64,000 nt of DNA from Achatina immaculata (GCA_009760885.1 CM019713.1:10473274-10537273), one strand, 5' to 3'; positions 32,348 through 43,199 are shown, counted from the stretch's first letter. Made by a program: numbers and translations. Notes: generated by a model from the sequence alone, not told the origin.

Positions 32348-32494
32348 GATGAGGTCTTCATCCTTACGTCTGTCTTCTTTTCGTCACCAGGTCAAGAAGA
32401 GAAACCGGGTACACGTTGCAGCAGCTCAAGTGGCTGGCTCACTCTCCACACTGGCACTCACGACTGTGGTAAAACTAGTTCTAATAACAAAGAT

Positions 32495-32640
32495 ATAAAG
32501 AGTCGTATGGTTCAGTTTCCTAGAGAAGGAGAGTGAGGAAAGGTGGCAGAAACGAGAGTGACAGAAAAGAGGATGTGAATTTATAAAGGAATAATAAACA
32601 CAAATCAATATTTCGGCAAATGTCTTTGTCAAGAATTTCG
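32495..32640 (-). repeat. Dispersed repeat family M, copy 2
   Basis: On the minus strand 'aaattcttgacaaagacat' and 'ttgccgaaatattga', then 'cacctttcctcactctcc' and 'aggaaactgaaccatac'. It matches 43060-43165 over the same order of motifs. Confidence 0.5.
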
Positions 32641-32734
32641 TAGAAAACATAACAAACAACAACAAGAACAACAAAAAAGCCATCAGATATGAACATCACA
32701 AACAGACTTTTCTGCTATCTTCCTTATAAGGAAA

Positions 32735-32987
32735 GGTAAAGGTAACCCTGTCATGCCTTAGAGGCACATAGGGATATGGTGTTAGTGCCCATATTTTCCT
32801 TGACCTGTCAGCACACTAGAGGGTGATATGGTCAGTATCACGCCTGGCCGCCTTTCCTTCCCCAACTCCAGAAGAAGTCGGGTACCCATTTCTACAGCTG
32901 GGTGAATGGGTTGCCTCCGGCTTGATTCGAACCCCCGACCTTCGACAAGAGAGACTAGTGCACTAACCACTTCGCCACTCAGACACC
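32735..32987 (-). mobile_element. SINE type 2, full-length
   Basis: Minus copy with the entire tRNA-like head (A-box-like 'gcgaagtggttagtgcac', B box 'gggttcgaatca'), core 'acccagctgtagaaatggg', block 'aaaggcggccaggcgtgat' and GGTTACC/TTTACC 3' end. A perfect 13-bp TSD, ccttataaggaaa, lies at 32722-32734 and 32988-33000. Confidence 0.95.
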
Positions 32988-33067
32988 CCTTATAAGGAAA
33001 ACAGGTGCCAAAATGACACTAAGCCAAACGCCACACAGACGCTAGTCGACACAAAATATATTTAGAC

Positions 33068-33261
33068 CAGTGATTTCCAATTTGGGGCATACGCCCCAGA
33101 AGAGAGGGAGGGGCCAATATGAATATGTTGAGAACCAACGAGAATATGTTTCTGTTATACTTTTTCCAGAACTTGGTTGACCGTTACGCTGCTGGTAAAG
33201 GGCATCACAATCTTTGAGGGGTTTAGTGTGGCATGATTCAAAAAACGTTTGAGACACACTG
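33068..33261. mobile_element. hAT-like MITE, 194 bp
   Basis: Starts CAGTGATTTCCAATTTGGGG and ends CAAACGTTTGAGACACACTG-like (33255-33261 cacactg), giving imperfect terminal inverted repeats beginning CAGTG. An 8-bp TSD with one mismatch flanks it: 33060-33067 atttagac and 33262-33269 gtttagac. Length, ends and 8-bp duplication all fit the hAT superfamily. No transposase; it would depend on one in trans. Confidence 0.75.
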
Positions 33262-33295
33262 GTTTAGACATTCGTTTCAATTTGTTTTCATGGAC

Positions 33296-33388
33296 TAGTC
33301 ATTTGCATGTCCCCTGCTCAACTTCACCTTCCTAACAGCTCTCCTGTAGGCCTCTCGGTTGTAAGCAAGATGCCCTGCAGGTGATCCA
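33296..33388 (-). mobile_element. Family A LINE copy A7, 93-bp tail-only insertion
   Basis: Minus copy of the final ~90 bp only. A perfect 8-bp TSD, tcatggac, lies at 33288-33295 and 33389-33396. Confidence 0.85.
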
Positions 33389-33396
33389 TCATGGAC

Positions 33397-33727
33397 CATC
33401 GTATGAACATTCTGTATTCACAGCAACTCGGGCCATCACAAAAGAATATTAGTATCATAGCAACGGCACTGTCACACAGAAGTAATAGATACCCATTCAT
33501 TTTAATTTATTTTATCCGTTTTTTTCCCAATTCATATTTTTTTACGTAGCACTCATGTGAATTTATACTTCGGCTTCTCTCTCTATTTCCTCGTCCTGTG
33601 TGTTTTTGTATGATTAAGGTCCAGGCCGAAATGTCACAACTGTGCGCTCGTTAAGTAATAAAGCTGTTCCTACTTTGTTTTCCTAGATCAAATATAACGA
33701 TAAGGGGAGGGCTTGACAATATCATAA
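33397..33727. other. Unassigned DNA
   Basis: Contains GGCCGAAATGTCACAAC at 33630-33646, which recalls the family M motif, but without the rest of that repeat. Confidence 0.4.
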
Positions 33728-34288
33728 CAGGAAAGATAAATGAGAAGAGAGAGGCGGGAGGATGATACATGAGAAGAGAGACGCGGAGAAAAGATAAGTG
33801 AGAAGAGAGAGGCGGGGAGAAGATAAGTGAGAAGAGAGAGGCGGGGGGAAAGATAAATAAGAAGAGAGACGCGGGGAAAGGATAAATGAGAAGAGAGAGG
33901 TGGGGGAAAGATAAATAAGAAGAGAGACGCGGGGAAAAGATAAATGAGAAGAGAGAGGTGGGGGAAATATAAATGAGAAGAGAGAGGCAGGGGGAAAGAT
34001 AAATAAGAAGAGAGACGCGGGGAAAAGATAAATGAGAAGAGAGAGGTGGGCAAAAGATAAATGAGAAGAGAGAGGTGGGGAAAAGATAAATGAGAAGAGA
34101 GAGGCAGGGGGAAAGATAAATAAGAAGAGAGACGCGGGGAAAAGATAAATGAGAAGAGAGAGGTTGGGAAAATATAAATGAGAAAAAAGAGGTGGGGGAA
34201 ATATAAATGAGAAGAGAGACGCGGAGAAAAGATAAATGAGAAGAGAGAGGTGGGGGGGGGGAAGATAAATGAGAAGAGAGTTGCAAGG
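33728..34288. repeat. ~30/31-bp satellite, about 18 units
   Basis: Units AAAGATAAATGAGAAGAGAG plus AGGYGGGGG recur with a spacing of 30-32 bp. Two alternating unit types exist, 'aataagaagagagacgcgggg' and 'aaatgagaagagagaggtggg'. All three minus-strand frames stay open for 190-214 codons because no frame of the unit has a stop and the varying period moves each frame through all three readings. Confidence 0.95.
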
Positions 34289-34627
34289 GAAACACAAATG
34301 AAACGCAAAAATAAGAAAGCCTTCAGCTAAACTGATGGAAAATATTCCGGACAGAGATCTATGGAAAAGTATGATCTTTAAAGCCTACAGGCACGGCACC
34401 TGAGGATGATGATGATGCTGATAGTCTTATAAACGACGGGGATGGCGAATGAGAAATGTCTGCCGGTCGCCAAAAAATTAACTAGAATGTAGTTTAAAAA
34501 CTCTTCCGCGATTAAATAGAACATGCTAGAAAACGCTTTATTACTTGGAGAGAGGTTTAACTCCTTGACGCCAAAACAACACTGGCCGTGTTGGTAGATT
34601 TTGCATGCCAATGCGTGTCAATGCTCA
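34289..34627. other. Unassigned DNA
   Basis: No feature recognised. Confidence 0.4.
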
Positions 34628-34638
34628 GAGCTATATTA

Positions 34639-34710
34639 AGGTAAAGGTAAAGGCAATCCTGTCATGCCTTAGAGGCACATAGGGATATGGTGTTAGTGTC
34701 CATATTTTCT
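34639..34710 (-). mobile_element. SINE type 2, 72-bp tail-only insertion
   Basis: Minus copy of the last ~70 bp. A perfect 11-bp TSD, gagctatatta, lies at 34628-34638 and 34711-34721. Confidence 0.95.
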
Positions 34711-34721
34711 GAGCTATATTA

Positions 34722-34915
34722 GACAAACTCTAAATAAAATTTAAAATGTAGCACATTTTTAACTGAACCCATATTTTTATGTAAAATATAGAATACCTTC
34801 TTGGCGGTTAATTTTCAACAAAATTTCTCATTAAAATTAGTTCTGGCAGGAACACAGACACTAATTCAGGAGTGAAAGAGCAAATAAAAAAAACAAAACA
34901 GAAATTATAAGAAGG

Positions 34916-34964
<49 letters not shown>

Positions 34965-35241
34965 TGAAGAAGATAAGATTATATATGCTTTTACATTGCG
35001 CAGCAAATGAAAATCTTCAGATGAGAAAAACTACACAAAAAAAAACATCCCTAGTTCGCTAATATCATCCACATCATTGGCATGATAGTAGGCAAAACAT
35101 CGACTCGCCTACATTTTTAAAAAATCGCAGCTTTCTTGACTTAAAATGGCGCCCACATAGCTACAGAAAGGTGTTAAAATACCTTCTATTTCAACAGAAT
35201 GCAACGAAAATTTAATACCTTCTGCTTCACGAGAATGTAAT
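34722..35241. other. Unassigned DNA with a (GA)n tract
   Basis: GA repeats at 34919-34963; otherwise unrecognised. Confidence 0.6.
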
Positions 35242-35253
35242 AATGAAAATCTA

Positions 35254-35544
35254 GTTAAAAAACTAAAATCGTTTCAATGCCATTAAGGCGTATAGGGATG
35301 CTGTGATAGGGCCGTATTTCCAAGACCTTCAGCACAGGAAAGTCTGATGTTGTCAGTATCACGCCTGGCCACATTTACCTTCCCATATTTTTCTTGTATA
35401 CATTTTTAGAGGCTGGGTGACCCCGGAGCCTTTTTTTTTTGATGTGGTAGTACGAGAAAAAAAATCCCCACTGCTAGAACTTGAACCCGATACCACCGGA
35501 TCATAGATAGACCGAGCGCCTAACACTTGGCCACCCAGGCTGCC
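35254..35544 (-). mobile_element. SINE type 1, full-length
   Basis: Minus copy with head ('ggccaagtgttaggcgctcgg' reversed, B box 'gggttcaagttct'), core and 3' end. A perfect 12-bp TSD, aatgaaaatcta, lies at 35242-35253 and 35545-35556. Confidence 0.93.
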
Positions 35545-35556
35545 AATGAAAATCTA

Positions 35557-36005
35557 AAACTAAAACTTCGTACAGATTTAAAACTGCAGCGCTGGGTGTA
35601 TTCTAAATCAGATTGTAGTACTGGAGTGACTGAATGTTATTCTCTGCACGGTAGATTCTTCACGAAACCTGGACATCCAAGTGCCCTACTTCCGCGTTAT
35701 TTCTTATACAATATGGTCAGTTTCATATGCTTTTTGTTGTTAAACTGAGGTTGATACCAATACAATATGAAAAACCTTTTTTTTTAAACTATCCATGAGA
35801 AAAGCCCATACAATCATCCCGTTACACTCTTAATTATATCTCATGTGCTGCGTTACAGTCGGTTGTTCCTGGATTTTATGGATCTTCTATGATCTTTATG
35901 TTGCCAGATTTCACGCAACGCGCGTACACACACACGCACGCACGCATGCACACGTACACTCATATTCACACACACACACATTCGACTGACTGTTAATTTA
36001 CCTGT
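35557..36005. other. Unassigned DNA with a CA/CGCA tract
   Basis: Mixed CA, CGCA repeats at 35923-35979. A 73-codon plus frame (35527-35748) starts inside the SINE and has no recognisable content. Confidence 0.5.
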
Positions 36006-36014
36006 AACCTACAA

Positions 36015-36137
36015 GACATCGTTGATGATCTGCAAATGGACGCATCAGCAGCAGGGCATCTTGCTCACAACCGAGAGGCCCACAGGAGTGCTGTTAGGGG
36101 GGCAAAGTCCCGCAAGGGACATGCAAATGAATGAATG
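36015..36137 (+). mobile_element. Family A LINE copy A8, 123-bp tail-only insertion
   Basis: Last ~105 bp of the family plus an (ATGA)n tail. A perfect 9-bp TSD, aacctacaa, lies at 36006-36014 and 36138-36146. Confidence 0.93.
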
Positions 36138-36146
36138 AACCTACAA

Positions 36147-36849
36147 CCAACTCAAAGACTGCAGACTTCTAAACGCGAGCACAGAATTAATTTTGAAGTC
36201 CTAGAAAGGTCCCTGGGAACCGATTTCTCGGCAGAAATCCTTCCATCATGGAGAGCTACGTTGACTTCGTACATCCATGCCCGAAATTTCGGCGATAGGG
36301 AGATAAGCGATAAGGTTACCCTGCCCCCCCCCCCTCCCCCCTGTATCGTCGCCATCCTTTCCACTCAAAATTGTTTAACCAATAAAATGAAAGAATATTT
36401 GGACACCAGCGACAAGCAAAAAGACACTTATCTCATTTGTCGGTTCAGTGATCGAATGAACAGCGAGCAGAATTTGAGGAAATTTCCAGCTCAAGACGTC
36501 CTACGCAACGTACAAAACAAACAATCTAGTATTTCAGACATAACTCAGAGAAATGGCAAAGTTTTGTTAGCAGTATCAGGAAGCTGAACATGAAAGATGT
36601 TAGCGAATAATGTAAACAGAGGTTTCGCATCTGAAGTTAAGCATTAAGGAGGAAATGGCGAACCTGATGGATAGCACGCACATGGGAAGTGCCGTTTTTT
36701 GTAATCTGGGTTTCCTCCACTTACGTTTTGAATGATGCCAACTGGTGCCCGGATAATTAAGAAGAGACAACTGTAAGCTACAAGTGCATGAGAGAGTTAA
36801 GAGCAAGTTCAGTGTATGCTAACAAAACAAAGCCCCGTAGTTGATTTTG
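36147..36849. other. Unassigned DNA with an unsupported 150-codon frame
   Basis: A plus frame at 36135-36587 starts at an ATG within the (ATGA)n tail of A8 and crosses a C run that reads as proline. It shows no domain that I recognise, so I do not call it a gene. Confidence 0.4.
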
Positions 36850-37135
36850 TCATCATCATCATCATATTCTCACTCCCATTGGAGCATGAAGCATCGACAT
36901 AGGATCTCCGGCCAATGCTGTCTTGAACAAGACGGGATACCTCAAACCATGTCTCCTTTCCTGTTTTCTTTAGTTCTTCCTGTATTGTAAGGTTCCATGT
37001 CCCCAATGACCTGCCCCCTCTTTCTTTTCTCTTGAGGTGCCTAAGCCAAGGTGGTTTAGGGGCAGCAGAGTTAGGAAATGTTCTTTTGATACTTATCTTC
37101 GATTTTAGTTCAGACCAACGAGGCTCGCGAACATG
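36850..37135 (-). mobile_element. Family J LINE 3' fragment
   Basis: Minus frame (37150-36809) reads KRTFPNSAAPKPPWLRHLKR, ERGGRSLGTWNLTIQEELKK, TWFEVSRLVQDSIGRRSYVD, ASCSNGSEN and a methionine run from an ATG-repeat 3' end. This resembles the C-terminal end of RTE-like LINE proteins, whose 3' ends often carry ATG or GAT repeats. The frame is open but short. Confidence 0.65.
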
Positions 37136-37244
37136 AAAGTAATAGACCAAAGTAATGTGTGACTGTTCTCGAAAACAAAGAGTGTAGAAAAAGCACTGTA
37201 GAAGTGACAGGAAGAGAAATTGAATGCCAAGGACTTTGCAAAGT

Positions 37245-37385
37245 GACCGAAATGTCCTGTCATGGCTAGGCCGTTGCTCGTCCTACAAGAGTCTGGAGGT
37301 TCGATTCTTTGTCATTCTATAATCAAAAGTGCTTTTCCCACTTAATTTATTCGAGGTTAACCAATGATCGCGTTAACTGGCAGTT
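37245..37385 (+). mobile_element. SINE type 3, partial
   Basis: 'ggctaggccgttgctcgtcc' and 'ggaggttcgattc' (B box), then 'aaaagtgcttttcccac' and 'attcgaggttaacc', match the minus copy at 27640-27840. Confidence 0.6.
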
Positions 37386-38477
37386 ATCGGTAACTTAACG
37401 ATAAAAAAAAATAGGAGAAAAACCGAAACTTATGTTCGTCAGTTACTGTAACCTGTTTATATTATCAGAGACCTACGAGTAGTAACAAGCAACCAGCGAA
37501 ATCGGCTGGAGGATAATCAGGCCAGTAGTCTCACGATGCTTAGTCTCTATGTAGGAGAACCATTAAAAATGTTTAATTTTACTTTTAAAAAATAGAGTAT
37601 GAAGTACTGGATGCTGTACCGGAAAAAATTCAGTAGTTCGGAAAGTACTTCATGCAAAGTGAAAGACAGTTATAGATGTAGCTAGCGCGACCAGTGGGTT
37701 AACGAGACATATTTACTATTTTGTCATATCAAATTTTACCAATTTTTTTTCAAGCATCCACTGGAAAATTACTCAGTCGCGGAAAATCATTTAACCCCTT
37801 CACCTTCTGAAATCTGATTACAGTAGTCATAAGGAGCAGTGCTAAAGACAAACAAAACCACTGTTTACACATCAGTTGTTCAGGCAAAACAGACACTTCA
37901 TGTCCCTTTTCAAACCTGACCTTTAGGACAAACAGAATGGTGGGCATGTACACGTAGCTGGAGAAAGATTTGGAGAAAATAGTGTATGTGTATGTTTACA
38001 ACATACTGTGCTGAACAAAGCCATGTAACTTTTTTCTATTATAAATCCAACAGAGGAGATTCAGGAAGGAGACATTTGCTAATTGGTCGGACGGCGAAAG
38101 TGAAAGGATTGCCGTAATGTTTCGTTTACAAAATGGATATCGCTTATCGATTTCAGCTCAACCCGTTAACATTAAGGCTTTCGTTTCAATCTCCCATCAC
38201 TACACAATTAAGATGCATTCTAATGCTTAACATCTTTTTTTCTTTTTCTTCACTTTTCTTTAATCCGTTTTAATTTCTTTCAATTACATTATTATTTGTT
38301 CAGAGGCCATATACTCCATTCTCCCAATATCATTTACCCATTTTCTTAAATCCTTACTAGACATTGAAATATGATGTGATGAAAGCTTAACACAAGTCAC
38401 GCTGTACTCTTATTTCGTTCACAATTCATTCACTCAGCATATAGTTTTAATTATTTGTCCAAAGCCAACGCACGCTC
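37386..38477. other. Unassigned AT-rich DNA
   Basis: About 1.1 kb without a recognisable gene, element or array. Confidence 0.5.
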
Positions 38478-38486
38478 CACCCAGCC

Positions 38487-38888
38487 TATTCATTCATTCA
38501 TTAATTCATTCATTTATTCATTCATTTTCATGTCCCTTGCCGAACTTTGCCTCCCTAACAGCTTTTCTGTAGGTCTCTCGGTTGTAAGCAATATGGCCTG
38601 CTTGTGATGCATCCATTTGCAGATCATCAACGATGTCTTGCAGCCATCTTCGCCTTGGTCTTCCTCTCTTTCTTTTTCCCATTATGTACCTTTCCAAGAC
38701 GTCTTCTCTAGATTATCATAACGTTTAATGTGTTCAAAATATTTAAGTTGTCTCTCTTTAATCCACTTTACTAGCCAGCCTTCTTCAATATGAAGTTCTT
38801 GTAGTATGGATATATTTGTTCTTTTTTTCTGTCCATGATATTTTAAGAACTCTTCTGTAGCATTTACATTCGAAGGCATTGATGAGAT
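38487..38888 (-). mobile_element. Family A LINE copy A9
   Basis: Minus copy with a long (ATGA)n tail (38487-38527) and frameshifted protein tail (QKKRTNISILQEL, GWLVKWIKERQLKYFEHIKR). A possible 9-bp TSD with one mismatch: cacccagcc 38478-38486, cacccaacc 38889-38897. Confidence 0.85.
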
Positions 38889-38899
38889 TCACCCAACCA

Positions 38900-38957
38900 T
38901 ATTTGTTAAATTTCATTTCTTCTTCACTCAACTATTATGTGTTAAAATGTAATTCTC

Positions 38958-39002
<45 letters not shown>

Positions 39003-39720
39003 ATGTAAAAGTTCAATCTTACACCCTTTTTATATGTCTTTTTTTTCTAATGTAATTTGTATACTTGTATTAAATCGAGTGTGTGGGAAGAATGAAAGAT
39101 TGAGTGATGAAGGGCAGAATATAAGATGGGCATGAGTGCCCAATTCTTTACCATTTAAAAATAAAGATTATGCATTCATTCATTCATTCTCTCTCTGTGT
39201 GTTAAGTGCCCAATGCACATAGGGATTCCGAAAGGGTATTCCACAAATGCCTGTTCTTTGCTTTTTTTCTCGCTCTTTGCAGGTGAGCCTTTTAGTGCTC
39301 AACATCCTCTCTGTTGTTCTTCTCCATGTCTCATTTTGGTCTACCCTTACTTCTGTTCCCCTGTGGTGTCCATCTTAGGATTCTCACTTCTTTCAGCTAT
39401 TACTCGTTAAAATGTATTTCAGTCTTCACTCAACTATCATTTCTTAAAATTTATTTCAATCTTCACTCAACTATTATTTCTTAAAACTTTATTCACTCTT
39501 CATTCAAGCTCTGTGTGTTAAACCTAATTAACTCTTCTCTCAACTAGTATTTATTAAACGTAGTTAACTCTTCACTCAACTATTATTTGTTAAACTTAAT
39601 TCACTCTTCACTCAACTATTACTAGTGAAAAGTTAAACTCATTCCTCACCCAACTTTTATTTGTTAAAATTTAAACTCATTCTTCACTCAACTATTATTT
39701 CGTTAAGACTTCACTCACAC
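38900..39720. repeat. ~37-bp satellite, interrupted at 38964-39379
   Basis: Units containing CTTCACTCAACTATTATTT and TTAAA recur about every 37 bp (39424, 39461 and so on) at 38900-38963 and 39380-39720. A composite insertion splits it with a 12-bp duplication. Confidence 0.88.
38964..39379. mobile_element. Composite insertion: (TC)n, D-like 3' end (+) and F-like 3' end (-)
   Basis: Between copies of attctcacttct (38952-38963 and 39380-39391, a 12-bp TSD) lie a (TC)n run, a family D-like 3' UTR at 39004-39180 ending in (ATTC)n, and a minus-strand family F 3' end at 39196-39379. Either two elements arrived in succession or a chimeric transcript was inserted. Confidence 0.65.
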
Positions 39721-40759
39721 CTAATCACTTCAATATAAACGTTACCGAAATGTGCTCCATCCTTCATACATCATTCCTCCTTCTCTTGGCCTGCACTATT
39801 TTATCCCTATATTCTGTATCAAAACGCAGAGGTCACGATTTTTCAGAAACATACCCCAACACAGAATACACGAACCATCGTTAAAGTAACTGAAGCCACA
39901 GTTTAAATTCCCACAAGGACCTAGTCTGACTATACCAGAAGCTAATCCAATAGCGAGAAACTGTTTAAGAAAGCAGAGAAATCTGTTCTGATAAAGTTAG
40001 ACCAGGCGGTAACCGGAGTTAGACTGGATTCTTATGGAATTACTACGCGGGTGTAGTTCGGTGCAGAGTTCGATTAGGTAAAAGAAAAACAAACAAACAA
40101 ACAAACAAACAAATCCAGGGTTTTATTTTAATCTTAGCTAGGCAAGATTTTTTTTTTTGGTAAGAGCTAATCTCGTTACCATCTTGAAAAAAAATTAGAC
40201 ATTGGCGGAGTTTATTTACATAGTTGTCGCACGTAATGCAATTTAATAACAGGTGACAGATATTGTAACGTACCACGTGGGCAGAAATGTAATTAGGGAG
40301 ATGTAGGCGGGGCATGTGTTGGAATTTGCCAAATTTGATGAGTAGTGTTTGGAGTAGGGTGGGGGGAGGGAGGGAAAAAAGAGCGGTGGGTGGGTGGGTG
40401 AGTAGACTGAGGGAAAGAACATCATTTTATGCGCGCGCGCGTGTGTGTGTGTGTTGTGTGTGCGCGCGTGACTTCAATTTTTCAAGCGAGGTAACTCTTT
40501 GTTTTTTTTTTCTCTTTTCTCTGGGCCCGATCTGCCACGGTTAGACTTGTGAGAGATGAAGATTATTGGACGGGCTGTGAGGGTGGGAATTTTTATGACC
40601 CGTTCGAAGCGAGTACTCGTCTGTTATCATCATCATCATCATCATCATTGCCCGTCATTCCCTTGGAAGTAAAGACCACGGATAAATTCTCGCCAGTCTT
40701 CCCTGCTCTTGGATTTGTTCTCTACTCACCTCTAGTATTAACTGGCTTTTAATATACAA
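39721..40759. other. Unassigned DNA with simple repeats
   Basis: (CAAA)n at 40086-40112, GC/GT repeat at 40431-40466 and (ATC)n at 40626-40650. The last is followed by 'aagaccacggataaattc', similar to LINE J/K 3' ends. No gene recognised. Confidence 0.55.
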
Positions 40760-41895
40760 AGATATAATGTAATATACGTGGCTAAATGTAATGTATGTAG
40801 CTATAACGTAATATATACATGGCAATAATGTAATATTTGTGGCGTAATGTTATATCCGTGGCTGTAATGTAAATCTTCTTACATCTTACATCCTTCCAGT
40901 GCCGTTAAACGTCACATAGGGCTGGCATGATAGTTCATCAAGTTTTACTGTTTTCAGCGAGCTTTTCAACCTCATCAAGGAATTTTATGCCTATTTATAG
41001 CTTCACGTGGTCGACCCCCCCTTTTTTTCAACCTGTTGTGTTCCACTTGATAGCTTGTTTTGGGATTCTCTGACTATTTCTTCTCATAGTGTGATAGACA
41101 TATGTTCATCTTCTTTTTCTCATCACTCATAAGACAAGTTGTTGTTTGCTCATTTGTCTTATCTCTGCGTTGTTCTTGACTTCGTTACAGTTTATACCGA
41201 GTATTTTTCTTAGGCATTTGTTTTCGAAGGAGTCTACTTTGTTGTCTATTTCTTATAGTCGTTTTCCAGCTTTTGCATTCTTAAATGTAGATGAATATTA
41301 GATTTGCATTGAACAATCCTAATTTAGTTTTTATGCTTACAACTTTTGAGTGCCATATGTTCTCAAGATTCTTGAAGGTCAATGCTGCTTTTGCAATTCT
41401 AACTTCCTTTCTGGTCCACGTAGCTGCCGAGATATGCAAAATGGTGTACTTCTTCAACAGGTGTCCCTTCTACGTATATTTTCTTTCTGTATTAATGGGA
41501 AGTTTATTTTTGTCCTTGTTAATTTCAAGTCCAATTTTGCTAGCCAGTGAAGACAGGGTATCTGTTTTTTCTTGCATCGAATTCACATTGTTACTGATAA
41601 GAGTTATGTCATCTGCGAACTCAAGATTTTCTAGTTGGATCTCGTGTACTCAATCAATAATGTAAATGCGTGCCAATAATGCTATATCCCTGGCTATAAT
41701 GTAAATGCGTGCGTATAATGTTATATCCCTAGCTATAGTGTAAATACGTGCCTATAATATTATATCCCTGGATATTATGTAAATACGTGCCTATAATGTT
41801 ATATCCCTGGCTATAATGTAAATACGTGCCTATAATGTTATATCTCTGGCTGTAGTATCATATTCGTAACTATAATGTAATATGATAGCACAATA
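40760..41895. repeat. 39-bp satellite, interrupted by family B copy B4
   Basis: Units TATATCCCTGGCTATAATG plus TAAATACGTGCCTATAATGT recur every 39 bp (41761 and 41800). Present at 40760-40874 (diverged) and 41658-41895. Confidence 0.9.
40875..41657 (-). mobile_element. Family B LINE copy B4 with RT segment, inside the 39-bp satellite
   Basis: Longest B copy (783 bp). Minus strand starts with LENLEFADDITLISNNVNSM (reverse-transcriptase catalytic box FADD), LASKIGLEINKDKNKL, HLLKKYTILHISA, EVRIAKAALTFKNLENIWHS, then tail blocks with stops. A 10-bp TSD, taatgtaaat, lies at 40865-40874 and 41658-41667; it is also part of the satellite unit, so its independence cannot be proven. Confidence 0.85.
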
Positions 41896-42869
41896 CGTTG
41901 ATATGACCGCTTCGTGGGTCTACTTCAAGTGAAAGCAAATCAAAACAGACCCACTTCCCATCCTACGCGATTCACAAACAAGACCATCACAGCGACGGCT
42001 GCAATAGAACAGGTCACAGTTCAAAGAAAAATCAGAAAACACGAACAAAAATAAAGGAAGGGGAAAAAAAAATCAAGAAGCCACGTAGGTCAAATTTAGA
42101 ATATAAGAGTTAATATAAATTCGCCCTTTGGTGCATTGATCCGCTTTATGTTGAGATTAATCATTAAAAGATGGGCAGAGCTTTCCTGTTTTGAACTAAA
42201 ATATTCATTAGACAAAAACTACGATCTGTTATAAGCCAAGAACATAAAAACATGGCCCTGCGAATATCATAAAGTACTTGCACTATAGGCATTCCCGATA
42301 TAGTAAGGAATTCCTCTTGTGCTTGATTAAGCTAAGCTGTAGGCAGAGGAATATCAATTTTGTAATCAGCGCACTTCACAGCCGCACTAAAATTGATACA
42401 GTCTCAAGGGCATTCACTTAAGGAAGTACTCTACCTTGATTTACCTTCATCTGATCACATGCTTTATCTCTGATCTCTTTAAAAACTTGTTACCGTTTCA
42501 TTCATAAGTTCGTCATACATTCAGACCAGCGTTTTCTCAACAACAACTACCATTATCAAGACTTCTGGCTGCTGGTCATGGTTTCAAGGCATCAAGATTT
42601 TAATGTCTTACATTGGAGGTCAAGATTTCATCTGTGGCATCTAGTCTCTTCAGCATCCTTACTCGGTGCTAGCTGCTTAACAGTTTTTTTAATTCCGGAT
42701 ATTGCGTCATGTACCCTTTATAAAGGTCTCCTCTCATTTCTCAGCCTGTCGCCTGCTTCTGCTTTGTGCTTGTTTATGTTTACCTGAGTGGATTTTGTGC
42801 CCGTCGTTCTTACGACAAGCAAACCAAAGAGCTAAGTGTTAATTCTGCTTTTATTTTTGGTGTTTTTTC
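41896..42869. other. Unassigned DNA
   Basis: No gene or repeat recognised. A 69-codon plus frame (42578-42787) is not supported. Confidence 0.45.
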
Positions 42870-43065
42870 TGTTGCATTTTTTTAGTGTTTTTATCTGTTG
42901 TATTTCTTTGTTGGTGTTTTTATCTGTTGTATTTATGTTTATGCTTTTATCTGTTGTATTTATTTTTTGGTGTTTTTATCTCTTGTATTTATTTTTTTTG
43001 GTGTTTTTATCTATTGTAGTTCTTTTTATGTTTTTTATCTATTGTATTGTTTTTGTCCGTGGTTC
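42870..43065. repeat. ~35-bp T-rich minisatellite
   Basis: About six units of GTGTTTTTATCTGTTGTATTT with variable spacers. Confidence 0.85.
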
Positions 43066-43156
43066 TTGATAAAGATATTTGTCAAAATCTTATTTTGTGC
43101 CTCTCTCGCTGCTGCACACTTTCCTCACTCTTTCTGGTTTTGGAAACTTAAACATA

Positions 43157-43165
<9 letters not shown>
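43060..43165 (+). repeat. Dispersed repeat family M, copy 3
   Basis: 'ttcttgataaagatatttg' and 'caaaatctt', then 'cactttcctcactctttct' and 'ggaaacttaaacatac', run parallel to the minus-strand copy at 32495-32640. A (TC)n run follows at 43158-43192. Confidence 0.5.
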
Positions 43166-43195
<30 letters not shown>

Positions 43196-43199
43196 TAAT

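Noticed and set aside
33728..34308. Membrane protein of about 200 residues on the minus strand
   Set aside because: All three frames are open through a 30-32 bp satellite; none has unique flanking coding sequence.
36135..36587. 150-codon hypothetical gene
   Set aside because: Its start codon lies in the ATGA tail of a LINE insertion, it crosses a C homopolymer and shows no recognisable domain.
38478..38897. Secure TSD for family A copy A9
   Set aside because: The candidate nine-base pair has a mismatch and lies next to a long ATTC repeat, so I report it only as possible.
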